In this document: positions 1-13,486 of the stretch, in pieces
Layout of the letters: every line of letters starts with the position of its first letter
Position numbering within the stretch: the stretch's first letter is position 1
Source of the DNA: Branchinecta lynchi
Taxonomy: Eukaryota; Arthropoda; Branchiopoda; Anostraca; Branchinectidae
Assembly (NCBI GenBank): GCA_023053575.1
Contig: JAKZAP010000003.1
Location: 31,688,228 to 31,752,227, forward strand
Direction: 5' to 3'
Length of the DNA: 64,000 nucleotides
Position numbers and translations under genes: made by a program
Notes under the pieces: generated by a model
What the model was told of the DNA's origin: nothing
Databases searched by the model: none
Seen by the model: the letters and a program-made list of their open reading frames with translations, nothing else

Positions 1-696
1 TGCAAGATTTTTTGTTAGTGTAGGCCGGACCTCAGATTTTAAGAAATACAAAAATTCACATAACCGTCGTACCGGAGAAATTTGCTTGGTCCCTCCGCAC
101 GTTCTACCACAAATCAAGTTTAATTTCAAACAGATAGCCCGTTCACAACTTGAGCTGGTCTCAAAATCTCTGATTCTGAACCCCCCCCCCCCCACACACG
201 CATGAACGGATCCACGAAAGGAAGGTTTCCAAGAGCATGTCAGGTCCTTTGTACGCTTGACAACTTTCATCGTCTAAGCCCTTATTCATATAGTGGAATT
301 AAACTTTTCAAATCCAACTTTCCGCTCCCTTGAACTTGAAAAGTTTGAGGAGGCAAAACAAGTCGAAGAGACGCAAGGATTTTATTCAGAGTACAAATGC
401 AACTTCAGTAAACGCACTAGAACCAATATTAATTTTAGAGAAAAAGATGACGAATTTTTGCAACAATTAAAACTCTGAAGCCCTCCAACCTGTACCCATC
501 AAGTACCAATCTCAATTTTAAAGTTTAACCGAAAATGACTGAGATAGGACAGTCTAGATTTTTCCCACCACTTACTCACTTAAAGAGGCTTGAAGACTCG
601 AAGAAAATGCGTTACACTGTTGCTCCGCTATTCACAAATGATCGATTTTTATAAACTGGAATTTCCTTGTCGGATTTGTAGTAACTCCATGCACTT

Positions 697-735
697 CAAT
701 CAATCAATCAATCTTTATTATTCGATAAAACATTC
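697..735 (-). repeat. LINE-like 3' tail, (CAAT)n
   Basis: Read on the minus strand, an AATAAA signal is followed by several GATT repeats, the pattern of a non-LTR retrotransposon 3' end. The body upstream on the minus strand (735 to about 1200) has no reverse-transcriptase motif I can recognise. Confidence 0.4.
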
Positions 736-1271
736 CTTACGGTATTAACAAAAAACCGAATATTTGTTATCTCGTCAAACATAACTATATACAATTGCGC
801 TTTTAACATAGTCAAATATTCAATAATTACACAAGAACAAGGATTGCAACAAATTAAAACGCTAAAAATTCAATAATTAATATAAAAAAGAGGAAAAGAA
901 TTTAAAATTTCGCGTTGAAAAAAACTCACAAAGGAGGGGACAAAACTTCTTTCGTACCGCGCATGAATTGCCCGAATGGGTTGGAGCTTAGGCACTTGTA
1001 CCTGTGTTGTATACTTGACGAAAACGATTTACGAAAAATGATTGTTCACACAGTGAGCCACCTTCCGCCAGATAACTGGCCACTTAAAAGCCGCGTTTGT
1101 ATTGAGATTCAAATTTTCCGCGTCATAGTACAATTTTGCATTGTGAGGAGGGCCGTGAATATTCTGAACGTCGTACTAGAAGATAATAGTGAAAACAGAA
1201 GCTAATATTTTGCTCTTCTCTTATAGTATGTATAGTGTTGCAAAACCTAGCCTACAGACTGATTCAGGTAA

Positions 1272-2190
1272 ACAAGAGCTACGAGCTCATATGGCACTTG
1301 TTACGAGTAGGTGGTACAAGAAAGTAGATGAGAATGTCACAAAACCCCCCCTTGAACCCTAGGATTATACCTAGAAATAAGGTATAATTTCACGTCAATG
1401 ATGTATGTAGGACTTGAGGTTGCTCTTCCCACGAAGTTTCATCTTGGTCCGTCCACTCAAAGCGTTTCCTAAGATTTCCGGTTCCCCTCTCCAACTCCCC
1501 CCGAAGTCACTTGATCCCGTTCGGATTTTATGTGGATCGTCTGAGACACGAGGTATTTCCAAATACCAAGTTTCATTAAAATCAGATCACCCACTCAAGA
1601 GTTATAAATACCTCAAGATTCCGGATTCCCCCTGCGGCCACTCCCCCCACGATGATCGGATCATGCAAACGGCTATTGTCAAGTCGGTTTATTCAAGTCC
1701 CTGATATCCCAGCCCAGTTCCATCGTCCTAGTGCATCAGGAAGTACCGAACTCACATTTAATCAGGAATCCGCCCCCCCCCCCCCCAACTCCCCCCATAT
1801 TGCTCGAATCCTGTCCGGTTATGTCAAGGATGTATCTAGGACTTGTGCTTGCTCTTCCCACCAAGTTTCATCCTGATCCCTCCACTCTAAGCATTTCCCA
1901 AGATTTCCGGTTCCCCTCTCCAACTCCCCCCGAAGTCACCGGATCCGGTCCGGATATTATGTGGATCGTCTGAAACAGAGGTCTTTCCAAATACCAAGTT
2001 CCATTAAGATCCGATCACCCGTTTAAGATTTATAAATACCTCAAGATTCCGGATTCCCCCTCCCCCCCACTCCCCCCACGATGCTCAGATCGGGGCTGTG
2101 ACTATTTCCAACTTAATCGACCACCGACAGACCGACAGACGGACAGAAGTCGCTATATGGCACTTGGCCGAAGGGCAAGTGCTATAAAAA
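1272..2190 (+). mobile_element. Hairpin-ended repeat element, family 1, short copy (Helentron-like?)
   Basis: The element starts with a small palindrome (GAGCTACGAGCTC) next to TATGGCACTTG and ends with a perfect-stem hairpin around 2156-2186 whose outer part repeats that 11-mer in inverted form, followed by A5. The core consists of diverged copies of a ~400-bp unit with phrases such as CCAAGTTTCATC and runs of 8-13 C. Short GACGGACAG microsatellite lies before the 3' hairpin. No protein is encoded. Subterminal inverted repeats, a 3' hairpin and a tandem core resemble the non-autonomous Helentron-related (DINE/HINE) elements; that class label is inference. Confidence 0.55.
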
Positions 2191-4924
2191 TGTTTCTTTA
2201 CTAGATTACTTCTTTGAGGGATAGAAATGAAAAAAGAATTGACGTTAAACAATAAAGCATCTGATTCTGTTGGAAAATAATACAACACAATCAAGGCATT
2301 CCGTGCAAACCAGGGGTTATCCCTGGGGTCGGTGGTTGTGGATCTAGTTTAAAATATTCTACCGGCACGCAGACAAAGCTCCAGGCGCAACAATTTCTGG
2401 TCCTTATTCTGTCCGACGTGCGGTGGCACGAATGAGAACCTAAAGCATTCGACATGGAATGTGAAAGTTAGAGTGAACATACGGTAACAAATATCTAGAG
2501 CCAATGGAGAGGAAGCGAATCAAGAATGGATGTGCAGAATTATGGGGAAGAGTTGTTTTCTAGTTGTCTCTATTGCATACTTACAACTCCCTGGATGTCC
2601 CAGTGTACTGACCTGGGGGTGACTTACAGACACGTTATGCAAAATATAATAGGATAATGGGATATTCTAAATAAAAAAAAATTATGACAATGGCTAGAAA
2701 ATTCTCGTGACCCAACCTGTGTGCACGTAATAAGTAATGATTATTGTACTAATTATTTAGTAACCAACCCAAAACAAAGTGGATATCATCCCGATTTTTT
2801 TCCACGAGCTGGGACCACATACAAAATATAAAACTAAGAACCCACTACCGATTGACTGGTAGTCAGTTGGGATTTTAACCAAAACCTAAGCTAACAAAAA
2901 ATTTAGCAAAAACTGGATACAGGATAATAGCCTATATGACAATGTTACACGATTCACTCCCAGCTGTGCCTGCGAATGATTTGCTAGAAAGCCAACTGAA
3001 GCCTATACTATCCGCCAGTTAATTTTCCTCCGGGCAGCGAAGCATAATCATACATCCTACCATAGGTAGCAGTGACGCTACCACCCACTTACGAAAGTCG
3101 CGTCTTCGCCTTAACGGTATGGTGTGAATGTTCATTGTCTGACTCGTAACGATTCGATTGTCAAAAACGGCAAGAATCGAATATCAAACCTATGTGGTTC
3201 ACGGCAAAGACCTTAACCTAGTTGGGCGCTCGGGCACAATAGTTGCGTTTTTGATTGCCGTTCCTGATCTCAGTTCTTCTTATTTCTTGTTTTCGATCAC
3301 CTTCCGAGTTCGCAGTTTGCTTAATTGTCGTTTTTGCTGAAACGGAGACCGTGTCAGTTCGCGGTTCTACAACACCTGCGAGTGAAACGGCGAACTGTGA
3401 CGCAGACGCAATTCCTGGTCCGAGTTCGCCTGTCATGAATAAACTAACCCACAAAAACTGAAAGTCCTGGATAGTGTGTTCGGAAATGGATGATTACAAC
3501 TTGTATGTTTTCACTACAAGAATGGCCTTTTCACTGTCAAATGTAACTACCGTTCATTGACTTATTAGACGATTTTATGAATGAGGTGCAAGGATGCTTA
3601 TTTTCCGTTTTTATTCACCTGCGTCCTGAAACGGCGAAGCCGTCAGGCGTCAGGCGAACTTAGTGTAAAAACGGAAACTAAGCTGCAACGGCGAACTCAC
3701 AGGAGAACTTACACAGGCGATCAAAAAAGCAACTAATACCTCAGAAACTGACCGACTTACAAACAATGACGCTAGTTGTTGTCCCTACTGACCGTGTAAT
3801 AGCTCTCGGTACTCCCACTACTACAATCAAGCCCAGCCCAACCTAAAGACCGGCAAAACAAGATAAAACGGGGCCAAGAAAAAAGGCTGCAGCCTACCCA
3901 GAAGAAGTGGAACGAAAAAAAATGTCTCGACCATTTCTTGATTACTTGATCGCAATACTGGCGAAAAGTGTATTCAGAAACTAGATCCTGAACGTTTCAA
4001 ACGTTCGCCATAAAAATAAGTATCCCACCGTATTGTGCGATTTTGCGCGTTTGACTCAAAGACTGACCTCCTAATTCGCCAATACCACAGATGTTGACTC
4101 CCGTTTTCGTTGGCCGGAATACAATCCCGCTACACTGATACCAAGGATAGACGATTAGGATCGGATACTCGCGGCTTGAATTCTTGCCCAGATTTTCGTC
4201 ACCATCATCCAGTCCATTTTTTTAACTTGATCAAAGTGCAGACACCCGGGAAATCCTGATCGTGTGTTCACACTATCTATGTCATGTGACAACGACCCAT
4301 CCATTCTGCCTGCACACGAACCACCCCCGAGCGTGCGGACCACCAATGAATGTCAACTGCAACTATCAGTACCGCTTCCCTTCCCGACCATAGAAAAGAG
4401 AACAAAAAAGAGCTTTACACTGTCAAAAGTGTCATAGCAGATAACACAAGGATGCGCAGTTTCAACAGACATTGAACATAAACCCATTGAACTAGACACT
4501 TGGGATGTAATTTTTTGTGATATTGAAAATGCACTAAATGTTATAACAAGCATTGCCAGGAAGACCCGAAAAAGCATCTCTGATCTTCTGATTGCCGTCA
4601 TGATATGGGAAACTTCATCAGGTGCTTTTTTGGCTCTTCCTGGAAATACTTGTTATGCGCAATATTTGATGCATGACGTTTTCAAAATCACAAGAGATCA
4701 CATCCCACGTGCTGAAACAGAGCATCCTCGTTTTATCCGAAGGGTAACCCCCTCCACGGCACCTTCTGTACAACCTTTGCCGGCGATACATCTTTCTCTC
4801 TGGTACGGCTTATGCACGCCTATCCCCTCACCACCGTATTATCCGTTTGTTTCCGTTGATTGTGTCTATATTTCGTTTTCTTTTTTTGTGTTTTTTTACT
4901 TATTCCCACTCCACCATATTTACT

Positions 4925-4975
4925 TCATGTATTGAGTGGGTGATAAATAAACTAAATTAAATTAAATTAAATACA
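4925..4975 (+). repeat. LINE-like 3' tail, (AAATT)n
   Basis: A phrase GAGTGGGTGATAAATAAAC leads into AAATTAAATTAAATTAAAT. A similar GTGGGTGATAAGAATATTC occurs at about 53780. These look like 3' ends of truncated non-LTR retrotransposons; upstream sequence gives no convincing protein. Confidence 0.45.
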
Positions 4976-7741
4976 CTTCAAAAAACGCTTATTTGATATT
5001 TTAACACGTGACAACCGGTGCCGCCAGCAGGGAATTGCTGTACACTAAAATCGAGAATGGTCAACCCCTCGGTTTTATCTATTGTGAAACTTCTGAAACT
5101 GGAAGGATCTAATTGCGACGCAAACAGACCTTTTAAAAATGGTCAAATCGACGAATAAAGAAAGGTTCCACCCTTTTTCCATGCAGAGTCGGGAATCGTC
5201 GCTGGCACGAAACGAATGCAGTCGCTTAGATCACGGTATCAACTCACAAACAGTCCGAGGATTTAATCCGCAAATTGAAGAAAAGGTTACACCCACAAAA
5301 TCTATGTCATTTCCAGCTCTTATTCTAAGAAAGTGTATTTTCCCTGAAAAACGGAGGAAAAGGATAGAAAATGGAAATCTTAAAACAGAAAGGGGAAACT
5401 TCGCCTTTCCGATGTCAGCTAGTGTCGTTCCAGGTGCCCTGGTTGTGAAATACATTGGTAGCCAGGACAGACAGGCTTCGAAGTTAGCAAACGTAGAATT
5501 CCTGAGCCTCTGACTCGAAGAGAAACTAGATAAAACTAGAAGACAACCTACACTGTCTAAGAAATGCAGATTCTGCTTTTCTGATTCAGAAACAAATTCA
5601 TGTCTGCACATCTTTTCCATCTAATAAGTTTCTTTCCCCTGACTTTCTGCGTTCATAGTTATCGCTGCAACGCCTGTCTTCTCAAAAAACGATTTCCAAC
5701 ATCCTCAAAAAAAACCTTTCACGGTTTACGCTTGCTGTGGTTATTACTATGCTTTTATTTCAGCCAAGGGAGGTCGGGCTACAAGTTCGGCCAAGGCCTT
5801 ACAAACCAAAAATAGGTTACTACAACGTAAGGGGAAGTGCAGCGTGTTCCTGGAGTTTCAGCATGATTTATAAGGAATGAAAACCTCGGCAAGTGAAGAT
5901 ACCTGTCCTTTCAAACAAAAGAGCACATTCAGCCTAGTCTTGCATTTAGAAAAACACAAAACTACCGACTTACGCGTCTCGAAAGTTGCTCTTATACCAA
6001 CTGAACAGTGCGAAGTTCCACCAAGTTTGCGAAGATTTTTTTGATAAACCAACGACAAGTTACTAAGAAGATACGCAGAGATGCGGTGTATTCAGGTGCA
6101 TTCCTCGGTATGGGTACACTTCAGAAGCATTGGCAGTCGAAATTGACATATAGTTTCCTTTGTCCTTTCCATTAAGCAGACACAGTACGGTAGTACCGTG
6201 TAGTATAAAATATATAATTCGCATTAGTCGAAAATCCCCAAATGAACTGTTAAGACGGAGACACGTGCCTCCGCCAACTCTTAAAGCTACTTTCTGTCCA
6301 AAACGACAGAAAAGTCCAGTCAATTAGAAGGTAGGTGTGACGCAGCCTAGCGTCACTTCCAATTCCGATCAATATCCGGCACAGAACCGATTGTAAGCTC
6401 TCAAATCGGAGACGCGGGATTACGAGCTTGGATTTTCTCCTTCAGTCAACCAAGACAAAAAGAAAAATGTAAACCTCGATTCCCATCGCAATAGGCACTG
6501 ACGGTAGGTAGAGCATTCTGACTTCAGAATTACCAACCACACTTCCGGTGTGCTTGTAGCGACTGCAAACCGCGAGGTAATGAATCGACTCTTCCGATCA
6601 CATGCAACCGTTAACAAAAAATACACAATCGACAAAATACGGAAAAATTTAAATTATATGTTAAATTAATAATCTCCTGACACCTCTACGTTTTAACCCC
6701 CGCTGTCCGAGACCGAGTGTCTAATATACTTTTAGCGTGTACCCGAGCGGTTACTACATTACTGGACTATACCGGTACTCTGATCTTAATCCGCGAAGGG
6801 TTCGCGACTCTTCCAAAAACCAGAGCGCTGTCCAAAAACAGGCACTGTGTGAGGTAATGCCACTTCCAAGAAAAAAGAGGCTTCGAGAAAAAGACAGTTG
6901 TCATGAACATATTTTTTAGCTTCGGTCCGACGAAGGTCATTGCCAAGAAGAGCCAAATTGAAATTCAAGCTGAATAATTCCTTTAGCACCACCAAACAGA
7001 ACTGACTCGTGCCAGTGCCAGTACCCACTTTCGACCATGGCTGGTCAAAAGCTACCTTTCGCTACGGGATCGGGAATCGATACTGGCAAGTACAGCGTAT
7101 CCTTAGCACTTGTCGGGCTTTTTCATTTTTTGTACAATTATTTTCTTGCGGATAGCTACAAAAAGTAGTACGGTTTGGATATTTTTTCCTTTGAGACGGA
7201 AGGACCCAGGAATGTTAGATTAAAAAAAAAGAGCCGACTCAAACATGAACGATTTTATTATATGATTAAACCTCCCAGTATTTCACAGCTGGTATTTGCA
7301 GTGGATTCAAGTGGAGTTAAAAAATAAAATGTATAGGAAAATACCATGATCTGTCACTGTTTATGTTTGCATGAAAGATGTATGATATTACGATTTCACA
7401 TAAGATGAAGTCATAAAACAAAAGACCGACATGATGTTTTCGTCGAGTGGAAAATTCTAGCGCCAGTGAAGAGCCTTTTGTGGTATTGCACGAACACGAT
7501 AAGGATTAGTTTTTCCCTAAAAACACACAGCCAAAGTCAGTCGAAAAGGTTAATCCTTAGTTATATACAAAACAGATATCATTTCTGACGGGAACACAAA
7601 CTGCAAGAACCAGTCTACGATAGCTATCTGGCGCAATTGAGATATTCAGCCTTCAGAACGAGATACTGAAGTATCTCGAAGTATTGGGAACGATTACCCA
7701 ATCCTTGTTAATCTTCCAGGCTGGTAAAGCTGTAACATATA

Positions 7742-8212
7742 CAGTAGAGGTATGCTTATTTGAACACTTTTTTAACTGTTCCACTACCTTTGCTTTCTTA
7801 CTTGCATATAAAAAAGTAAAATGGAAAAGAAAAATTACGAACTTGATATCAGCAAACAGCCAACTATCTCAGGGTTACCCTGGCACAAACTTGAAGCAGA
7901 AGTTCAATTAACTTTCTTTGATTTTGAATTTATTAAAAAGGTCCTTCCTCTTTTGAAGGCATCTGGCGGTTCGGACCGCCATCCTGTCCATTGAAGCTGC
8001 CTTCCTCGCGGCAAACTTTTCAAATTATAAAAAGCAAACCAGGTGTCGGTTGAGTCACTTTCATAGATCAATTAGCAGAATATTCAAAAAGCAACAAAAG
8101 CGTGAGTGATTATTACTAGTGTTTTTAAGAAAAAATGCCTGGTTTGGGTTTTAGTTTTTTCTTCGGCGGTCGTTCACTGTTAGCAGACGTTCACATAAGC
8201 ATACCTGTACTG
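7742..8212. mobile_element. TA-target TIR element (MITE), complete copy
   Basis: Terminal inverted repeats read CAGTAGAGGTATGCTTATTT at the left and the matching inverse at the right (GTTCACATAAGCATACCTGTACTG), with TA on both outer sides (7740-7741 and 8213-8214). The 471-bp body has no transposase. CAGTA termini with a TA duplication fit the Tc1/mariner-pogo group of cut-and-paste elements. An internal hairpin TGGCGGTTCGGACCGCCA lies around 7963-7982. Confidence 0.7.
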
Positions 8213-9448
8213 TACGTTAAGGTCTCACGACTCCATACTACAACAGGTGCCTTCCTCTCTTCATCCCACTGCTGATAACAAGTTTTCAAGTATTCCAATA
8301 AATAAAATAAAAACATACGATAGGAGCGGACTCGCACTGCCTACAGGAGAACACTACCCTAATTCCCTGCTTGCTGCTGACCGAAAAAACTTTTCGCCCG
8401 GATTCTAACTCTCCTGAACGTGCCTTCAGACTGAAACGTAAAGCCTTACGTTATGTTGACTCTTTCACACCTTCAGTGGACTCCTTCAGACTGCGTAAGA
8501 ATAAAACTGAAGAATTTATTTTATTTTATCAATTTATTTTTATCAATGTCTACCTTTTTTGGAAGTAACTGAGAATAATCCTAGGTAACTTGAAAGAAAT
8601 TCATACGAGTCTACAATGAGTCCAACCGAATTCAGAACTGAACACTCACACAACATGGTTTGGTAGCAACCCTAATTTCAGTCTGCAAGCTATCCCCAGA
8701 GTCATTAGGATGCAGTTTCCTAAAGCGCTACCATGACAAAATATGCCCCATTTCAAAATTCTGTGAAGAGAACTTGAGTATTTTTCAGTTGCTTTGCCAA
8801 TGTGTGCTGTTTTGGGCTAATATGACAAGAATGCTATTTTTTCCATCATAACTCCAAGATCTTTCTCGGCAAAACTGGCCATAAATCCTTTATGCTTACT
8901 TTCTCCATGATATTCATAAGTTGCGTACGTTACGTTTCTTAAGTTGAACAAATTTCAACTCTGGACTGTTACGTTACGGAGGACTACGTAGGCACGTTGA
9001 CATAACGTCGTAAGTGTCTCAATGTGAAGGGAGTACGTAAGAGCTTTTTTCAGTCTGAAGGGACCTTTATGCGGAGTTCACCGATTCATCTACCCATCAC
9101 ACAGACTCTAGCTCAGTGGGCGGATTGCGCGAGGGGTTGCTCACTCCGCACCACCGGTGTACAACTCGGCACGGCACCGGCTCGACAAGCGCCACTTGGT
9201 GTACATCGTTTTTGGGAGTGAGCAGACCCCGGGATTGCGTGAAACGCGGATTAGGCGTCGCCTTCGATAAGTTTCCCGGCGTAACTGAGTAGGAGTTTCA
9301 CTTCAGGTAAGAAAACAATATTGTATATTGATTTTCGAGTTCGGGTATGGCACTGAAGCGTTTGGAAACTTCGGTAAAATGACCAGTACATATGCCCTAG
9401 TACCCTCTGCTTGAGGCAGGCCAAAATAAAGCAAAAGAACATGCATCC
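8213..9448. other. No gene seen
   Basis: I see no coding region. Around 9110 the phrase TAGCTCAGTGGGCGG matches a tRNA A-box, but no B-box follows at the right distance; it may be a SINE head remnant. Confidence 0.4.
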
Positions 9449-9907
9449 TTAAAGCACAACTCTCACTAGAAATGATCTTTTCCCTCTAAAATAGATCAGA
9501 AAAGACGTTTTCGTAAATACCATTACTTTCCACCTGAAATTACCGAATGTCTTGTTAGCGCTTGCCGATTCTATCCAGCCTTCCTGCTCTCCGATGCGGC
9601 GGCTGGGCGCAAAATATTTGAAAACTGAACGTGCCTTGGTTAAAAAAGTGGGAAAACTAAGCAAATAAAAGAAGTAATAAACAGAAGATTGTCACACCCT
9701 TATGTGTAAACAGTTGTCAGCGAACAATGAATTCTCCGGCAAACTTTTCGTTGGTTGACGGGAAAACTCGGCAAGGCCGAAACAGCGTTAAAAATTCGTA
9801 GTTACGAAATGAAACAATGGAGAAAGGTGGTGATTTTAGAAGATTATAACTCTATATGAGAGCTAAGTATACTATAAAAGGGAGAACAAGCAAGAGGGGT
9901 CCTTTAA
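9449..9907. mobile_element. TTAA-ended repeat element (piggyBac-like MITE?)
   Basis: Left end TTAAAGCACAACTCTC and right end GGTCCTTTAA place TTAA at both borders. The interior contains the phrase GCGGCGGCTGGGCGCAAAA, shared with copies at 59155-59607 and 26520-27422. There is no transposase ORF. TTAA borders suggest the piggyBac group, but the terminal repeats are short and imperfect. Confidence 0.45.
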
Positions 9908-9961
9908 CGGCATTACAACTCCCGAGTTTAGCTAGCAGGATTGGTGAAGTACAGACAGGTA

Positions 9962-10678
9962 CAACTAGAGGTATGCTTATTTGGACACTTTTCCAAGTGT
10001 TTCACTGATTGCTTATTAAACAGTCAAATGGAAAGGAAAAAATAACAAACTTGATATTAGCTATAATAATTTTTCAGGGTTGTCTTGGCACAAACATTGA
10101 GCATTCAGATTTTATTTGGAATTTATACATGTGCTTCTTCTGTTTGAGTCCGCTGATTAGTCCGTTGATTTGTACCTTTATCTTCTTGTTGAATGAAGTT
10201 CCACTTAGCAAAAGATTAACTGTGCAAGGACACCAAGTGGCAGTTATAGCAAATATTTCAAAAGAAGAGTGAAGCATGACAAAACATGAGTGGAATAAAC
10301 GTTTTTTGCAAGTTTTTTTAAGTAAAAGTTGCCTGGTATGGATTTTAGTTTTTTTTCGGCTGCGGTCTACGGTTAGGCGACGTTCTAATAGGCATATACT
10401 CAGGCCCATACCCCGGAATTTATTTCGGGCGGGAGGGGGGGTGCCTTTGGGGGGGATGGGTTGCCCGCGGGTCGGAGAAAAAAGTACAAAAAAGACATAG
10501 ATCAGAGGGAAAAGCCTATACAAATCTTTTGTTTTGACGAAAAATCATCGACCAATTTTCAGAAAAACCGACGGTTTTCTTGAAAAAAATCAACTGCTTT
10601 GACAAAAAAAAATTGTATGTTTCGGGGGGGGGTCAACCCCCTAACCCCCCCCCCCTGGATACGGCCCTGCACATACTG
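9962..10678. mobile_element. TA-target TIR element interrupted by a hAT-type MITE
   Basis: The left end (CAACTAGAGGTATGCTTATT after TA) and right end (..ACTG before TA at 10679) belong to the same family as 7742-8212. The right terminal repeat is split by a 269-bp insert (10401-10669) with its own target duplication, so the insert is the younger event. Confidence 0.6.
10401..10669. mobile_element. hAT-type MITE, CAGGCCCRTAYCC family, copy 1
   Basis: Termini are CAGGCCCATACCCCGG and the inverse of CAGGGCCGTATCCAGG. They are flanked by CATATACT (10393-10400) and CACATACT (10670-10677), an 8-bp duplication with one mismatch, as made by hAT transposases. The interior is rich in G and C runs and repeats of a GATTTTTC-type word. 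It encodes no protein. Confidence 0.65.
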
Positions 10679-11222
10679 TACTACCCAGACATCGACGCTA
10701 CAGGAAGCCTTTCCGTAGGGCGGAAGGTTCGAACCGAGCACACATCCGTAAATGACTGCAGTAAAGAAAACCAACTCACATCGCGTGAGGACATTCTAAC
10801 CGTCACCGACTTCCACCGCGAATGAAATTTATTACAATCCACAAATGCGGACTGTTTGAAACACAACGACAAAAAATAGACCACGTTCCATTTACACGAG
10901 AAAATTACAGTGTAAGCCCTGGGGACACTTTGCGGTGGAGGTGGTTAGTAATACAAACACAAACAATGCAAGAGTAGAGACTAAACTGTTCAACTATTCG
11001 TTTTCCCATTCACCAAGCGCCCTCTACCAGCCCATCGAGAATCAATATTTGCCATTCATTCGCACGAAACAGCACTGTCAATCAACTCAATTGTTTAAAG
11101 GACCCCTCGCACTACTCTTCATCTTACGGTATTTTAAAATATTTGAATACTTTAAAACTATGCTCTTCTTTCAACAAATAACCTGCGGTTTCGGCTGTTG
11201 TAAGACTTTTCCGAGACCCGTT
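10679..11222. other. No gene seen; one TTAAAGGACC-type repeat end
   Basis: Around 11096 the phrase TTAAAGGACCCCTCGCAC begins a repeat end that recurs inverted at about 54950 and 59825. No coding region was found. Confidence 0.4.
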
Positions 11223-11668
11223 CAGAGACGGGCGAATCCGAATCCGGATTCGAATCCAGGATTCGTCCTTTTGGCCGGATTCGAATCGTCTGCTTGTCAG
11301 GCTGGATTCGGATTCGGACTCGGATTCCGAACCTTCAATTTTACTGATCCGCTCAAATTCCTAGACTTCATCCTTCCAGTTTCCGTTTTTCCCGATTCCC
11401 TAGGCAATCCAACTTTTTGGTCTCTACCTCCACCCATCCTCAGTAATCTATGTTATCTGATACCTTAGATATTACCTTAGATATCAGTGCCTTTTGTCAC
11501 CTCTGATTTTTAAACCATAACCTATGTACATGATTTGAGCTTTGTTGAGGTCGGATTCGAATCCGGATTCTGAGATTCGAATCCTCAGCATGAAATGGTG
11601 GATTCGTACCTAGCCCTGGATTCGGATTCGGATTCGAATCCTTTCATGATCAGATTCGCCCATCTCTG
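11223..11668. mobile_element. hAT-type MITE with perfect 8-bp target duplication and GGATTCGAATCC core
   Basis: Termini CAGAGACGGGCGAATC and the inverse CAGAGATGGGCGAATC are flanked on both sides by GACCCGTT (11215-11222 and 11669-11676). Subterminal parts are degenerate arrays of GGATTCGAATCC-like palindromes. The central 200 bp recur at 25125-25345. It is non-autonomous. Confidence 0.8.
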
Positions 11669-12891
<1,223 letters not shown>

Positions 12892-12981
12892 CTAAAAGAA
12901 AAACAGATTAGAAAAGGAAGTATTGGCTATGTTCTTCAATATCATGACCTAATATTTGTTCTTCTCCCCTATGGTATTAGT

Positions 12982-13147
12982 CAAGGACGTATCCAGGGGG
13001 GGTAGGGGGTTGCCCCCCCCCCCCGAAACACACAAAAATAGTCATTTTTACAGGCTTTTCCCTGTGATCTATGTCTTTTTTGTCCGACCCGCGGGCAAAC
13101 CCCCCCCCCCCCCCCCCCCCCGAAATAAATTCCTGGATACGGGCCTG
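12982..13147. mobile_element. hAT-type MITE, CAGGCCCRTAYCC family, copy 2, perfect 8-bp duplication
   Basis: Termini CAAGGACGTATCCAGG and the inverse of CAGGCCCGTATCCAGG enclose 166 bp with long C runs. GTATTAGT stands immediately outside both ends (12974-12981 and 13148-13155). It is a shortened relative of 10401-10669, and lies 83 bp upstream (minus sense) of the MARK exon at 12649. Confidence 0.8.
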
Positions 13148-13325
13148 GTATTAGTATTGGTAATATTTATAAACGTAATAAATTGGTCAATCTGCAAATA
13201 TAAGTTTTCTGGCCAAGAAAGAGAAGCGACTTGTATAAGCCTAGCTAAAAATTACGACAGTAAAGAAGAAAGGACAAAAACCAAACGTATTTGACGGTGC
13301 AAAACGGTAAGTCAGCTAAATTTTA

Positions 13326-13385
13326 TTATGAGCTATGTTCCGGCCTTTCTTGGCAAGGATCCTTTCCAGGCTCAAGCTGGAAGAT
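13326..13385 (-). ncRNA. Degenerate hammerhead ribozyme relic (Penelope terminus)
   Basis: The sequence is clearly related to the hammerheads at 55455 and 63241, keeping the stem-II region (TTGCCAAGAAAGG) and stem-I pair GAGC/GCTC. The catalytic core is changed (CTGGAAA for CTGANGA, GGAA for GAAA), so activity is unlikely. It is preceded by a short stretch shared with 50202. Confidence 0.5.
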
Positions 13386-13486
13386 GAACTTGTGAAAAAC
13401 AATTAAAGATTCTTCCTTAAATATCCGATTTTGTGAACTTCTTCTTTGAAAACTGGTTGGAGTTAAAGCTGTTCCTGTGATTTCAC

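Noticed and set aside
5139..5620. Opposed 124- and 129-codon ORFs
   Set aside because: No family features, no splice logic with either host gene; likely chance frames in intronic sequence.
9108..9180. tRNA-like A-box TAGCTCAGTGGGCGG
   Set aside because: No cloverleaf and no GGTTCRANNCC B-box at the expected distance; at best a SINE remnant.
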